A DNA stretch of 64,000 nucleotides from Palsa-1150 sp964531095 (GTDB lineage Bacteria; Myxococcota_A; Polyangia; Polyangiales; Polyangiaceae): assembly GCA_964531095.1 (NCBI GenBank), contig CAZHED010000005.1, positions 62,001 through 126,000 on the forward strand, given 5' to 3'. The notes under the pieces were generated by a model, which saw only the letters and a list, made by a program, of their open reading frames with translations, ran no database searches and was not told the DNA's origin. The translations under genes were made by a program, and so were the position numbers. This document shows positions 1-7,996 of the stretch, in pieces (positions within the stretch are counted from its first letter, which is position 1; the number at the start of each line of letters is the position of its first letter).

Positions 1-1
1 C

Positions 2-2359
2 GCGAAGAGCCACGCGTTGGGGGTCGTGGGTGACGTGGCGCGTGGCCTGACCGGCGTGGCGAAGGGTTCGCCGCTGCAGGAGTCGTTCGACGCGACCGAC
101 GTCCTCATCGCCGTGAGCGAATCGCAGTGCTCCGATCGGGCGCGCGAACTACTGGCGAGGCTCATCGCGAACGAGGTCCTTCCCGAGCTCGACGATACGC
201 GCGGCTCGCGCGACGCCCTCTGGCTGGTCCTCACCGACATGACGGCCGGCATGGCGCGCCACAACCCGCTGGTGATCGTGCTCGAGGACGCGCAGTGGGC
301 GGACGTCGAGAGTCTTTCGTGGCTGGATCACTTGCTCGCTCGCGCGGCCGGGCGGCCCCTGTTCGTGCTCGCCGCCGCACGACCGACGCTCTGGCGCGAC
401 ACCCCCGCCCGCTTCGAAGGGCGGGATCACGTACGTATCGAGCTGCGCCCGCTCTCTCGCAAGCAGGCGCGCGCGATTGCATCGGCCCTCTTGGGCGACA
501 AGGCGACTGGCGAGCAGGGCGAGGCGCTGATCGAGTCGATCGCGCTGCAGTCGGCGGGGCTGCCCCTGTTCGCCGAGGAGCTCGCGAGGGTCGCCGCTGT
601 GGGCCGCGACGGTTCGGATGCGCCGACCATCGAGGCGGCGATGCAGGTGCACCTCGATGCGCTCGACGAGCTGGCCCGCGACGCGGCATCGAAGCTCGCC
701 GTCTTCGGGCAAGTGGGGTGGGACGTGGGGCTCGAGGCGCTCGGCGTCCCGTCCGCGTCCGATGCGCTGCGCGAGCTCGCTGCCGCGGAGGTCCTCGTCG
801 AGCAAGCCCACGCCCGCTTTGGGGGCACGCGCGAGTTCGCCTTCAAGCACGCGCTCATGCGCGAGGTCGCGTACGCGTCGCTCGGCGACGACGCCCTGCG
901 GGATTGCCATGCCCGCTGTGGGCGGTGGCTCGCGAAAGTCGGGGAGGACGATGCCATCGTCGCGCGCCATCTCGATCTCGGCGGCCAGGGCGTAGCGGCC
1001 GCAGTCCACCTCGAGAAAGCGGCGCGTCGCGCACTGGCTGCCCACGCGCTGCCCGAGGCCGTGTCGCTCGCGGAGAAGGCGCTCGCCTACGCGGAGGACA
1101 AGCCGACCCAGTTCGCACGCGCCCAGCTTCTCGACGAGGCCTGGAACCGGCTGGACGCCCGGGCGGGCGAGCGCGATACGGCGGTGCGCGCGATGCAGGA
1201 CGCCGTCTACGACGAGCCCAGCGAGGTGCGGGCGCGCGGGGCGCGCGTTCGCTACGAGGACGCGTGCGGAGGCGACGCCGAGACCAGCGCGCGCCTCGAC
1301 GAGGTGCGGCGCGCGGCCCAGGGTGCCAACTTGTCGGACGAAGAGGTGCGCTGCGGGGCAGCCCTGGCTGCGCGGTACGCGTATGCGGGCGAGCTCGACA
1401 AGGCGGAAGACGTCGCAGACGCGCTACTCACGTTGTCGCAGCGCCATGGGATCGCCGCGGCCGCCGTGGATGCCTGGCAAACGCTCGCCGTCGTGCGGCA
1501 AGCGCGGGGCGAAGTGGGCGCGGCGCTCGAAGCGCGGCGAAGCGCGGCACGAGCGGCGAGCGCCGCCGGGCTGAGGGCGCGCGAGGCGACATTGACGATC
1601 AACGTCGGGTTCGCGCTCACCACGGTCGGCGCCCGCGGCGAGGCGCGACTCGCGATCGAGAGCGGGATCGCCCTCGCGCAGGCGATCGGCTCGCCAGGTG
1701 TCGAGCGCCACGGCAAGATGGTGCTCCTCTGCTGGGCGGCTACGTTCGGGGCCGACGCTTCTCTCGAAGGGCCGCTCGCGGAGCCGCGCGCCACGGCCGA
1801 AGCGGCGCTCGCCGGCAGTTGGGTCCCGCACGACCGGGCCACGCTGGGCGTGCTTTTCTACCGCGGGACGGAGATGCTGCGCTGTGCCGGCGGCGAGAAC
1901 GAAGCGCGCACTCTCTTGCGCATCGCGGCCCAGGGCTATCGCGCGACGAAGATGCTCGACGTTCTTCCAGTGGCGCTCGGCCTTTGGGCCGAGGCGGAGC
2001 GGCGGTGCGGCGAAGCTGGGCAAGCGTGTGCCCTCGCCGCCGAAGCGGCAACGCTCTTCGACGAGGGCTCACCGAGCCTGCTGAACGAGGCGCCGGTGTT
2101 TCTCGCGCTGCACGACGCGTGCAGCGATCTCGGCCGACTCGAAGACGCGCGCGGCGCGATCGCGCGAGGGGTCCCGCGGCTCGTGACTCGCCTTCAAGGC
2201 CTCTCCGGAACACCCTACGCGCGGACGTTTCTCACCGAGCTGGCTCCGAACGCGGGGCTGCTGGCCGCGGCCGAGGCGTATGGCCTGCTGCCCAACGAGG
2301 TCACGGCCGTCCTGGCCAGCGACGGGGACGAGTCGCCGTCCGAGCCCGCGGTGGCGTAG
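2..2359 (+). CDS. STAND/AAA-type regulator, C-terminal part (5' truncated by window)
   Basis: The reading frame is open from base 2, so the gene starts upstream of the window; a TTG at 17 is only an internal codon. A Walker-B-like segment (VIVLEDAQWAD, about residues 86-96 counted from base 17) is followed by a helical signal-transduction ATPase region and a long Ala/Arg/Leu/Glu-rich alpha-helical tail that looks like TPR repeats. The P-loop is not in the window. In myxobacteria such tails commonly belong to large Ser/Thr kinase-AAA-TPR proteins or LuxR-type STAND regulators, but the N-terminal domain cannot be seen, so the exact class is open. Confidence 0.75.
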   Translation, partial: AKSHALGVVGDVARGLTGVAKGSPLQESFDATDVLIAVSESQCSDRARELLARLIANEVLPELDDTRGSRDALWLVLTDMTAGMARHNPLVIVLEDAQWADVESLSWLDHLLARAAGRPLFVLAAARPTLWRDTPARFEGRDHVRIELRPLSRKQARAIASALLGDKATGEQGEALIESIALQSAGLPLFAEELARVAAVGRDGSDAPTIEAAMQVHLDALDELARDAASKLAVFGQVGWDVGLEALGVPSASDALRELAAAEVLVEQAHARFGGTREFAFKHALMREVAYASLGDDALRDCHARCGRWLAKVGEDDAIVARHLDLGGQGVAAAVHLEKAARRALAAHALPEAVSLAEKALAYAEDKPTQFARAQLLDEAWNRLDARAGERDTAVRAMQDAVYDEPSEVRARGARVRYEDACGGDAETSARLDEVRRAAQGANLSDEEVRCGAALAARYAYAGELDKAEDVADALLTLSQRHGIAAAAVDAWQTLAVVRQARGEVGAALEARRSAARAASAAGLRAREATLTINVGFALTTVGARGEARLAIESGIALAQAIGSPGVERHGKMVLLCWAATFGADASLEGPLAEPRATAEAALAGSWVPHDRATLGVLFYRGTEMLRCAGGENEARTLLRIAAQGYRATKMLDVLPVALGLWAEAERRCGEAGQACALAAEAATLFDEGSPSLLNEAPVFLALHDACSDLGRLEDARGAIARGVPRLVTRLQGLSGTPYARTFLTELAPNAGLLAAAEAYGLLPNEVTAVLASDGDESPSEPAVA

Positions 2360-2398
2360 GCGTCGCTCGCGGCGGGTCTCTGGTAAGCTCGGCGCCCG

Positions 2399-3205
2399 AT
2401 GAAGACGACGATTGCGGCGCTGCTCCTCGTCCCGTTCGCGTTGGCGTGCGATGAATCGAAGAACGACAAGGCCCCGGCCTCTGCGCCGAGTGCGTCCGCC
2501 GCGCCCCTCGCGAGCGCCGCCCCGTCGGAGCCCCCTGCTCCGCCTCCCCCTCCCCCTCCGACGATCAAGAAGAAGCTGGCGTCGGAGTGCAAGCCGCACC
2601 CGGCAACCGTAGACTTCACCGACCAGCCGGATCTCGAGCACGAAGTCCGCCGCAAGCTCGGCAAAGAGAAGGGAAGTATCTCGCCGGGCGATCTGGCGCA
2701 GATTAAATCGATCAACCTTGCCAACAACGTGAAGGTGCACCAAATCGACCCGTGCATCTTCCCGATGTTCACTTCCATGAAAGACTTGTTCCTCGGCTCC
2801 GGCGAATACGACGACCTGACGCCATTGCAGAAGCTGACGACGCTCGAGTCGCTCCGCATTTCGTTCAGCGTCGTGAAAGACCTCCGGCCGATCGAGGGGC
2901 TGAAGCGGATGGACCGCCTCGACATCTCTCACACGCTCGTCGGCGACGAAGAGTTCAAGTCGGTCGCGTCGTTCGTGAACCTCACCGAGCTGATGCTCGA
3001 CGAAACCGCCATCGGCGACCTCACGCCCGTCGCCAACCTGAGAAAGCTCGAGCGCATCAGCATGAAGAAAACCCAGGTCAAGAGCCTCGCCCCGCTGTCT
3101 CAGATCAAGACGCTGAAGTTCATCTACATCGCTGATACGCCGGTCACTGACATCACCCCGGTTCAGCCCCTCATGTCGAACGGCATGAAGCTGATTAGTA
3201 ACTAG
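2399..3205 (+). CDS. Leucine-rich-repeat lipoprotein
   Basis: This 268-residue protein starts with a lipoprotein signal (MKTTIAALLLVPFALAC, Cys17). A low-complexity Ala/Ser/Pro linker follows, with a run of seven prolines at about residues 54-60. From about residue 130 to the end there are degenerate 22-24-residue leucine-rich repeats of the internalin type (for example LTPLQKLTTLESLRIS, DLTPVANLRKLERIS). The likely role is a surface or periplasmic protein-binding scaffold; the ligand is unknown. It lies 39 bp after the STAND fragment and converges on pyrD. No clear ribosome site precedes the ATG. Confidence 0.75.
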   Translation: MKTTIAALLLVPFALACDESKNDKAPASAPSASAAPLASAAPSEPPAPPPPPPPTIKKKLASECKPHPATVDFTDQPDLEHEVRRKLGKEKGSISPGDLAQIKSINLANNVKVHQIDPCIFPMFTSMKDLFLGSGEYDDLTPLQKLTTLESLRISFSVVKDLRPIEGLKRMDRLDISHTLVGDEEFKSVASFVNLTELMLDETAIGDLTPVANLRKLERISMKKTQVKSLAPLSQIKTLKFIYIADTPVTDITPVQPLMSNGMKLISN

Positions 3206-3226
3206 GCTCAGCAGCCCAGCGTTCGC

Positions 3227-4408
3227 CTAGTCGTTCGGTCGGGACACTCCGCTGGACGCTTGACCATCCGATCTCGACCCTCGCCGTATCGATCCGGACG
3301 TCGGAGCTTCCACCCCGACGAGCTCCGCGATCGAGCGCGCCCCCTCTTGCTCCACCATCGCGGCGAGCTCGCGCGTGATCCGGCCGGCGGTGCTCGGGCC
3401 CTGATACACGAACCCCGTGTACATCTGCACGAAGTCCGCCCCGGCCCGCACGAGCGCCATGGCGTGCCCCGCGTGCTCGACGCCGCCAACGCCCACCACC
3501 ACGGCCTTCCGCCCGAGCCTCGCGCGCGCCCGACGCACCACTTCGAGGGCTCGGCGGCGAAGGGGTGGACCGCTCAGCCCGCCGGCGCCGACCGCATCGA
3601 TGACCCCTCGGGCGGTCGCGAGGCCCTCGCGCATCACCGTGGTATTCGTCGCTTCGACGCCGGCGAGCCCGGTTTCTTCGATGACGGCCAGCAGCTCCTC
3701 GAGCTCCGAGTCCGCCAGATCCGGAGCGATCTTTACGAGGAGCGGCATCGGCGGCGAACGGGAGGCCGCGCGCACAGCGATGTTCCCCAAGAGGGCGCGC
3801 GCGTGCTCTCGTGCTTGCATCGCGCGGAGGCCGGCGGTGTTCGGCGACGAGACGTTCACGACCACGAAGTCGGCGACGTCGCCCACCGCATCGAACGACG
3901 CGACATAATCGGCGATCACCGCGTTCAGGTCGTCCACGGGCACGACTCGCGACTTGCCGATGGACACCCCCACCGGCGCGCTCACCGAGCCTCGCGCGGC
4001 CCGCAAACGGGCCGCCACGCACTCGGCCCCATCGTTTGGAAATCCGAGCCGGTTGACGAGCCCGCGGTCAGCGGGAAGGCGGAACAGGTTCGGCTTCGGA
4101 TTCGCGGCTTGCTCGCGTGCCGTCACGGTGCCAATCTCGATGTGCCCGAAGCCGAGGGCCGCGAGCGCGCGGGGGCGGCGAGCGTTCTTGTCGAAGCCAG
4201 CGGCCAGACCGACGGGGTTCGGAAACTCGAGCCCCATGGCTCGCACGACGAGCCTATCGTCGCGCGCTGGCGTCACCGCCGCGCGGACCAGCGCGCGCAC
4301 GGGGCCGAAGCGCTCGATGGGGGCGAGCGCCGCGAAACCCAGCGCGTGGGCGACGTCGGGCGGAAGAAGAAAGAGAAGCGGCCGAAGCACCCGTGCATAC
4401 ATCGTCAT
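3227..4408 (-). CDS. pyrD: Dihydroorotate dehydrogenase, quinone-type (class 2)
   Basis: The enzyme oxidises dihydroorotate to orotate in de novo pyrimidine synthesis, with FMN and membrane quinone. It has the hydrophobic N-terminal helix region of class 2 enzymes (MTMYARVLRPLLFLLPPDVA), then VGLAAGFDKN, the catalytic-Ser segment NVSSPNTAGLR, the Lys motif LLVKIAPDL, EATNTT and the FMN phosphate site GVGGVEHAGHA. At 393 residues it is slightly longer than usual, with an unconserved tail of about 23 residues after ELVG. The ATG at 4408 overlaps the stop of the upstream receiver gene as ATGA, which fixes the start and implies translational coupling. A much longer upstream open frame was rejected. 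Confidence 0.93.
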   Translation of the reverse strand: MTMYARVLRPLLFLLPPDVAHALGFAALAPIERFGPVRALVRAAVTPARDDRLVVRAMGLEFPNPVGLAAGFDKNARRPRALAALGFGHIEIGTVTAREQAANPKPNLFRLPADRGLVNRLGFPNDGAECVAARLRAARGSVSAPVGVSIGKSRVVPVDDLNAVIADYVASFDAVGDVADFVVVNVSSPNTAGLRAMQAREHARALLGNIAVRAASRSPPMPLLVKIAPDLADSELEELLAVIEETGLAGVEATNTTVMREGLATARGVIDAVGAGGLSGPPLRRRALEVVRRARARLGRKAVVVGVGGVEHAGHAMALVRAGADFVQMYTGFVYQGPSTAGRITRELAAMVEQEGARSIAELVGVEAPTSGSIRRGSRSDGQASSGVSRPND

Positions 4409-4812
4409 CGGCTCGACACGAGCGTCAGTCGCTCCACGGTCGTCAGAAGGTCGTCGAGGTCGATCGGTTTGGAAAGATGCTCGCTCACGCCGGGCGCGCT
4501 CATCGCGGAGACCACGACGACCGGAATCCGCGACAGCGTGTCGCTCGCCTGAAGCTCCTCGAGGACTTCCCAACCGCTCATGACAGGCATCATCAAATCG
4601 AGAAGCATCACATCCGGGCGATTCTCCTTGTAGAGCTCGCGCAGCGCCTGCGCTCCATTTTCGGCGCACACCACGTCGTATCCCTCGTCGCGCAGCACCT
4701 CCGCGATGACCTGTCGGATCGCCTCGTCGTCGTCGACGATGAGGACGCTCCGCCGGCGCGCTTCCTGCGGCGTCTTGGGGCGGACCCTCCGGGGTGGTGG
4801 CTTGTCGACCAA
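4405..4812 (-). CDS. Stand-alone response regulator receiver domain
   Basis: A single CheY-like receiver: acidic pocket LIVDDDEAIRQ, phosphoacceptor Asp in MLLDLMMPVMSGW, the Ser/Thr position in VVVVSAM and the conserved Lys in LSKPIDLDDLL. No output domain follows. The start is uncertain: the frame stays open up to an ATG at 4968, but that would run across the start region of the divergent alanine dehydrogenase gene. I chose the TTG at 4812, giving 135 residues with a short basic N-terminus; a GTG near 4895 is another option. Its stop overlaps the pyrD start (ATGA). No partner kinase is adjacent. Confidence 0.85.
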   Translation of the reverse strand: MVDKPPPRRVRPKTPQEARRRSVLIVDDDEAIRQVIAEVLRDEGYDVVCAENGAQALRELYKENRPDVMLLDLMMPVMSGWEVLEELQASDTLSRIPVVVVSAMSAPGVSEHLSKPIDLDDLLTTVERLTLVSSR

Positions 4813-4939
4813 GTGAGGGGGACTTTCTCTTCTGGCGGGCGCGCCGTGTCGGTCCGTACGGCTCCCGACCCGATGCCTCTCTGCTATGGTCGCCGGGCTT
4901 GCCACGCACGCGCGACCGGCCGAGAAGGAGCGCCGCACA
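4813..4939. promoter_or_regulatory. Divergent promoter region between receiver-pyrD and ald
   Basis: This 127-bp interval lies between two divergent transcription units, so it should hold both promoters. For the plus strand an extended -10-like TGCTATGGT sits at 4882-4890, about 50 bases before the ald start, without a convincing -35. An AAGGAG ribosome site at 4925-4930 precedes the GTG at 4940 by 9 bases. Nothing clear was seen for the minus strand. Confidence 0.35.
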
Positions 4940-6049
4940 GTGATTATCGGAGTGCCCCGAGAGATCAAGACCCGCGAATACCGCGTCGGAATGACGCCCG
5001 CGGGAGTGCGGATCGTCGTGGCCCGCGGTCACAAGGTCTTGATCGAGGCGGGCGCGGGAGAGGGAAGCGGTATTCGGGACGCCGAGTACGCCGCGCAAGG
5101 TGCGACGATCGTGCCGAGCGCCGCCGACGCGTGGGGCGCCCAGCTGGTCGTCAAGGTCAAGGAGCCGCTCGAGCGCGAATACCCCTTCTTCCGGAAAGAC
5201 CTCATCCTTTACACGTACCTGCACCTGGCAGCCGAGCGCGAGCTCACCGAGCGGCTCGTGCGGAGCGGCGTCGCTGCCGTGGCCTACGAGACCATCGAAA
5301 CCGGAGACGGGTCGCTCCCGCTCCTTCGACCGATGAGCGAGGTGGCGGGGCGCATGGCGGTTCAGGTCGGCGCGACCTGCCTCGAGCGGGAACGAGGCGG
5401 CAAGGGGGTGCTCCTCGGAGGAGTACCGGGGACGCGGCGCGGGCGCGTCGTCATCCTGGGCGGGGGCGTGGTCGGCCGCAACGCCGCGACGATCGCGGTC
5501 GGCATGGGGGCAAACGTCACGGTGCTCGACGTTCGGGCCGAGTCGATGGCATATATCGAAGACGTGTTCGGTGGGGCGATCGAGACGCTCTACTCGAACC
5601 CGACGAACATCGACGATGCCGTCGCGCGCGCCGATCTCGTCGTCGGTGCGGTCCTCGTCACGGGCGCGGCAGCGCCGAAGCTCGTAACCGAGAAGCTCGT
5701 TGGCCGGATGGAACCCGGGAGCGTCATCGTCGATGTAGCCGTCGATCAAGGCGGGTGCATCGAGACCTGCCGGCCGACGGATCACGACCACCCGACCTAC
5801 GTGGTAGACGGCGTGGTGCACTATTGCGTACCGAACATGCCCGGAGCCGTGCCGCAAACGAGCACCTGGGCGCTGACCAACGTGACCATCGCGTACGCGG
5901 CGAAGATCGCTGACAGAGGCCTGGCCGACTCAGCGCGCCGCGACAACGCCCTCATGCTGGGCATCAACACCTACGGCGGCCACGTCACGTGCGAGCCGGT
6001 CGCCCGAGCGCATGGGCTCGAGCACGTGATGGTTGAGCAGTTGCTTTGA
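4940..6049 (+). CDS. ald: Alanine dehydrogenase
   Basis: NAD-dependent alanine dehydrogenase (L-alanine to pyruvate and ammonia), 369 residues, the usual family length. The start is GTG 4940, giving MIIGVPREIKTREYRVGMTP, the canonical N-terminus, with AAGGAG nine bases upstream; an in-frame ATG at 4886 was rejected. Visible features are the catalytic His in LYTYLHLAAE, the Rossmann motif VVILGGGVVGRNA with Asp after it for NAD, and the catalytic Asp in VIVDVAVDQGGC. The stop overlaps a possible start of the HAD gene, suggesting one transcript. Confidence 0.95.
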   Translation: MIIGVPREIKTREYRVGMTPAGVRIVVARGHKVLIEAGAGEGSGIRDAEYAAQGATIVPSAADAWGAQLVVKVKEPLEREYPFFRKDLILYTYLHLAAERELTERLVRSGVAAVAYETIETGDGSLPLLRPMSEVAGRMAVQVGATCLERERGGKGVLLGGVPGTRRGRVVILGGGVVGRNAATIAVGMGANVTVLDVRAESMAYIEDVFGGAIETLYSNPTNIDDAVARADLVVGAVLVTGAAAPKLVTEKLVGRMEPGSVIVDVAVDQGGCIETCRPTDHDHPTYVVDGVVHYCVPNMPGAVPQTSTWALTNVTIAYAAKIADRGLADSARRDNALMLGINTYGGHVTCEPVARAHGLEHVMVEQLL

Positions 6050-6813
6050 CTGGTACGCTGCGAGAAGCGCACTTGTACGACATCGATTCCGCCCTCATTC
6101 GCGATGTCGACTTGCTCTGCCTCGACGCGGGAAACACGGTCGTGTTCTTGGAGCATGAACGACTCGCCGCGGTCTGCGCGCGTGAGGGGCTCGCGACTTC
6201 GGCGCAGTCTCTGGTGCACGCCGAAGGTCAAGCAAAGGTCGCGATCGAGTGCGGCGACGCAGTCGACGTCGAGTGGTCAAATGCCCATGCGCCCGGCGGT
6301 CGCGGATGGGGGCTCGTCGTCGGCACGATGCTTCACCGTGCGGGCCTTCCGGTCGACCGTGTCCCACGCTTTCTTGGCGCGCTCTGGCCCGATCACCGGA
6401 GGCGCAACTTCTGGTCTCTGGTGCCCGCCGGTCTCGTCGAAGCACTCGGACGGCTTCGATCGCGGGGCGTGCCCGTGGCCGTAATCAGCAACTCGGAGGG
6501 CTTCCTCGAGGAGATCCTTGAAGAGCAGGGGATCCTCCCGGCCTTCGATCTAGTGATCGATAGCGGCGTCGTAGGCGTCGAGAAGCCCGATCCCGCCATC
6601 TTCCGGATCGCTCTCGACCGCACGGGCGTCGCCGCGCGGCGCGCGCTGCACCTCGGCGACACGTATGCGACCGACGTGCTCGGCGCACGGGCCGCAGGCG
6701 TTCGCGTCGCGCTCATCGACCCCTACGGGCACCTGTCCGGCCGACATCCGGACGTGCCGCGCGTTCCCGGCGCCCCGCAGGTTGCCGACGCGATCGCCTC
6801 GGCGCTGGGATGA
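6046..6813 (+). CDS. HAD-superfamily hydrolase
   Basis: A 255-residue haloacid-dehalogenase-fold protein. Motif I is LLCLDAGNTVV, where the usual second Asp (DxD) is replaced by Gly, as in some HAD subgroups. Motif II is VAVISNSEG, motif III includes the Lys in GVEKPDPAIF, and motif IV is LHLGDTYATDVLGARAAG. The substrate cannot be predicted, and loss of the second motif-I Asp may mean weak phosphatase activity. The start is TTG 6046, overlapping the ald stop; a TTG at 6073 is an alternative. It ends 10 bases before the next gene, so ald, this gene and the dehydrogenase probably form an operon. Confidence 0.85.
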   Translation: MTGTLREAHLYDIDSALIRDVDLLCLDAGNTVVFLEHERLAAVCAREGLATSAQSLVHAEGQAKVAIECGDAVDVEWSNAHAPGGRGWGLVVGTMLHRAGLPVDRVPRFLGALWPDHRRRNFWSLVPAGLVEALGRLRSRGVPVAVISNSEGFLEEILEEQGILPAFDLVIDSGVVGVEKPDPAIFRIALDRTGVAARRALHLGDTYATDVLGARAAGVRVALIDPYGHLSGRHPDVPRVPGAPQVADAIASALG

Positions 6814-6823
6814 GGGCGCACGC

Positions 6824-7927
6824 GTGACGGAGGAGAAGCTCATTGCCATCATTCCCGGCGACGGCATCGGACCCGAGGTCATCGCCCAGGCGACCCGCGT
6901 ACTCGATTACTACCGTGAGGCAAGGGGCCTGCCGCTGCGCCTGTGGCACTTGGACTTGGGGGCCGACCGCTACTTGCGAGACAAGACGACCTATCCGGCT
7001 GACGTGCACGCGCGCATCGTGCACGAGGCGAGCGCGGTGTTGCTCGGGGCGCTCGGCGACCCTCGCGTTCCGGCGTTCGAGCACGCGCGCGACATCCTGT
7101 TCGGCCTTCGCTTCGGGTTGGATCTCTACGCGAACGTCCGCCCGATTCGCGCGCTCGGTGAGCGCCTCGTGCCGCTGCGCGACTACGGGATGGAAGACGT
7201 GGACCTCGTCGTCTTCCGCGAAAACACCGAAGGGATCTACGTGGGCATCGGAGGGCAGCTCAAGCGGGGTACGCGCGACGAAGTCGCGATCAGCGAAGAC
7301 GTCAACACGCGAAAAGGGGTGGAGCGCCTGATCCGTGCCGGCTTCGAATATGCTCGCGCGCACGGCCGGAGGCGCGTGCACATGGCCGATAAGTCGAACG
7401 CCATGAGGCACGCTCACGAGCTATGGTTCCGGGTCTTCTTCGAAGTTGCGGCCGAGTATCCCGACATCGAATCCGAGCACGCGTACATCGACGCGTTGTG
7501 CCTTCGTCTCGTGCAAGACCCGAGTCAGTTCGACGTCATCGTGACGTGCAATCTGTTCGGCGACATCATCACCGACCTCGGGGCGGCGCTTCAGGGCGGG
7601 CTCGGCATGGCCGCGAGCGGCAACTTCCATCCGATGGTCGCGGGATGTTGCGACGAACCCCACGGGCGCGGTCGGGTCGCTGTGTTCGAACCCGTGCACG
7701 GGTCGGCGCCGCTGCTCGCGGGGAAGGACGCGGCCAATCCCCTCGCCAGCGTGCTCACGGTCGGGATGATGCTCGGCCACCTCGGGTGGCCGGCAGAAGA
7801 GCGCCGCCTCGAGCAGATCGTGGCGCGGGCGATCGCGGAGAGGCGATGCACCCGGGACGTCGGGGGGGACCTCGGCACGCGCGCGGTCGGAGACTGGGTC
7901 GTCGGCGAGCTGGCGAGCACGGCCTGA
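6824..7927 (+). CDS. Isocitrate/isopropylmalate-type beta-decarboxylating dehydrogenase
   Basis: A 367-residue member of the metal- and NAD(P)-dependent family that includes isocitrate, homoisocitrate, tartrate and 3-isopropylmalate dehydrogenases. GTG 6824 gives MTEEKLIAIIPGDGIGPEV, the family N-terminus. Substrate loop LDLYANVRPIRAL, RENTEGIYVGIGG, the Lys/Tyr region, and metal site VTCNLFGDIITDLGAA are all present, as is the nucleotide-binding EPVHGSAP. The RENTEGIY motif is closer to isocitrate/homoisocitrate enzymes, whereas LeuB usually has RELTGGIY, so I give no symbol. No other leucine genes are nearby. Confidence 0.88.
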   Translation: MTEEKLIAIIPGDGIGPEVIAQATRVLDYYREARGLPLRLWHLDLGADRYLRDKTTYPADVHARIVHEASAVLLGALGDPRVPAFEHARDILFGLRFGLDLYANVRPIRALGERLVPLRDYGMEDVDLVVFRENTEGIYVGIGGQLKRGTRDEVAISEDVNTRKGVERLIRAGFEYARAHGRRRVHMADKSNAMRHAHELWFRVFFEVAAEYPDIESEHAYIDALCLRLVQDPSQFDVIVTCNLFGDIITDLGAALQGGLGMAASGNFHPMVAGCCDEPHGRGRVAVFEPVHGSAPLLAGKDAANPLASVLTVGMMLGHLGWPAEERRLEQIVARAIAERRCTRDVGGDLGTRAVGDWVVGELASTA

Positions 7928-7996
7928 GAACGGGCGCTACCACTGAGCCACCGACCGGAGACAGGCTCGGCGGTGTGCAGTCGCTGAGGGCGACGC

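Noticed and set aside
4409..5857. Long upstream extension of the pyrD frame to an 876-residue protein
   Set aside because: It would run antisense through the receiver region and ald; pyrD has a canonical N-terminus at 4408 and an ATGA overlap.
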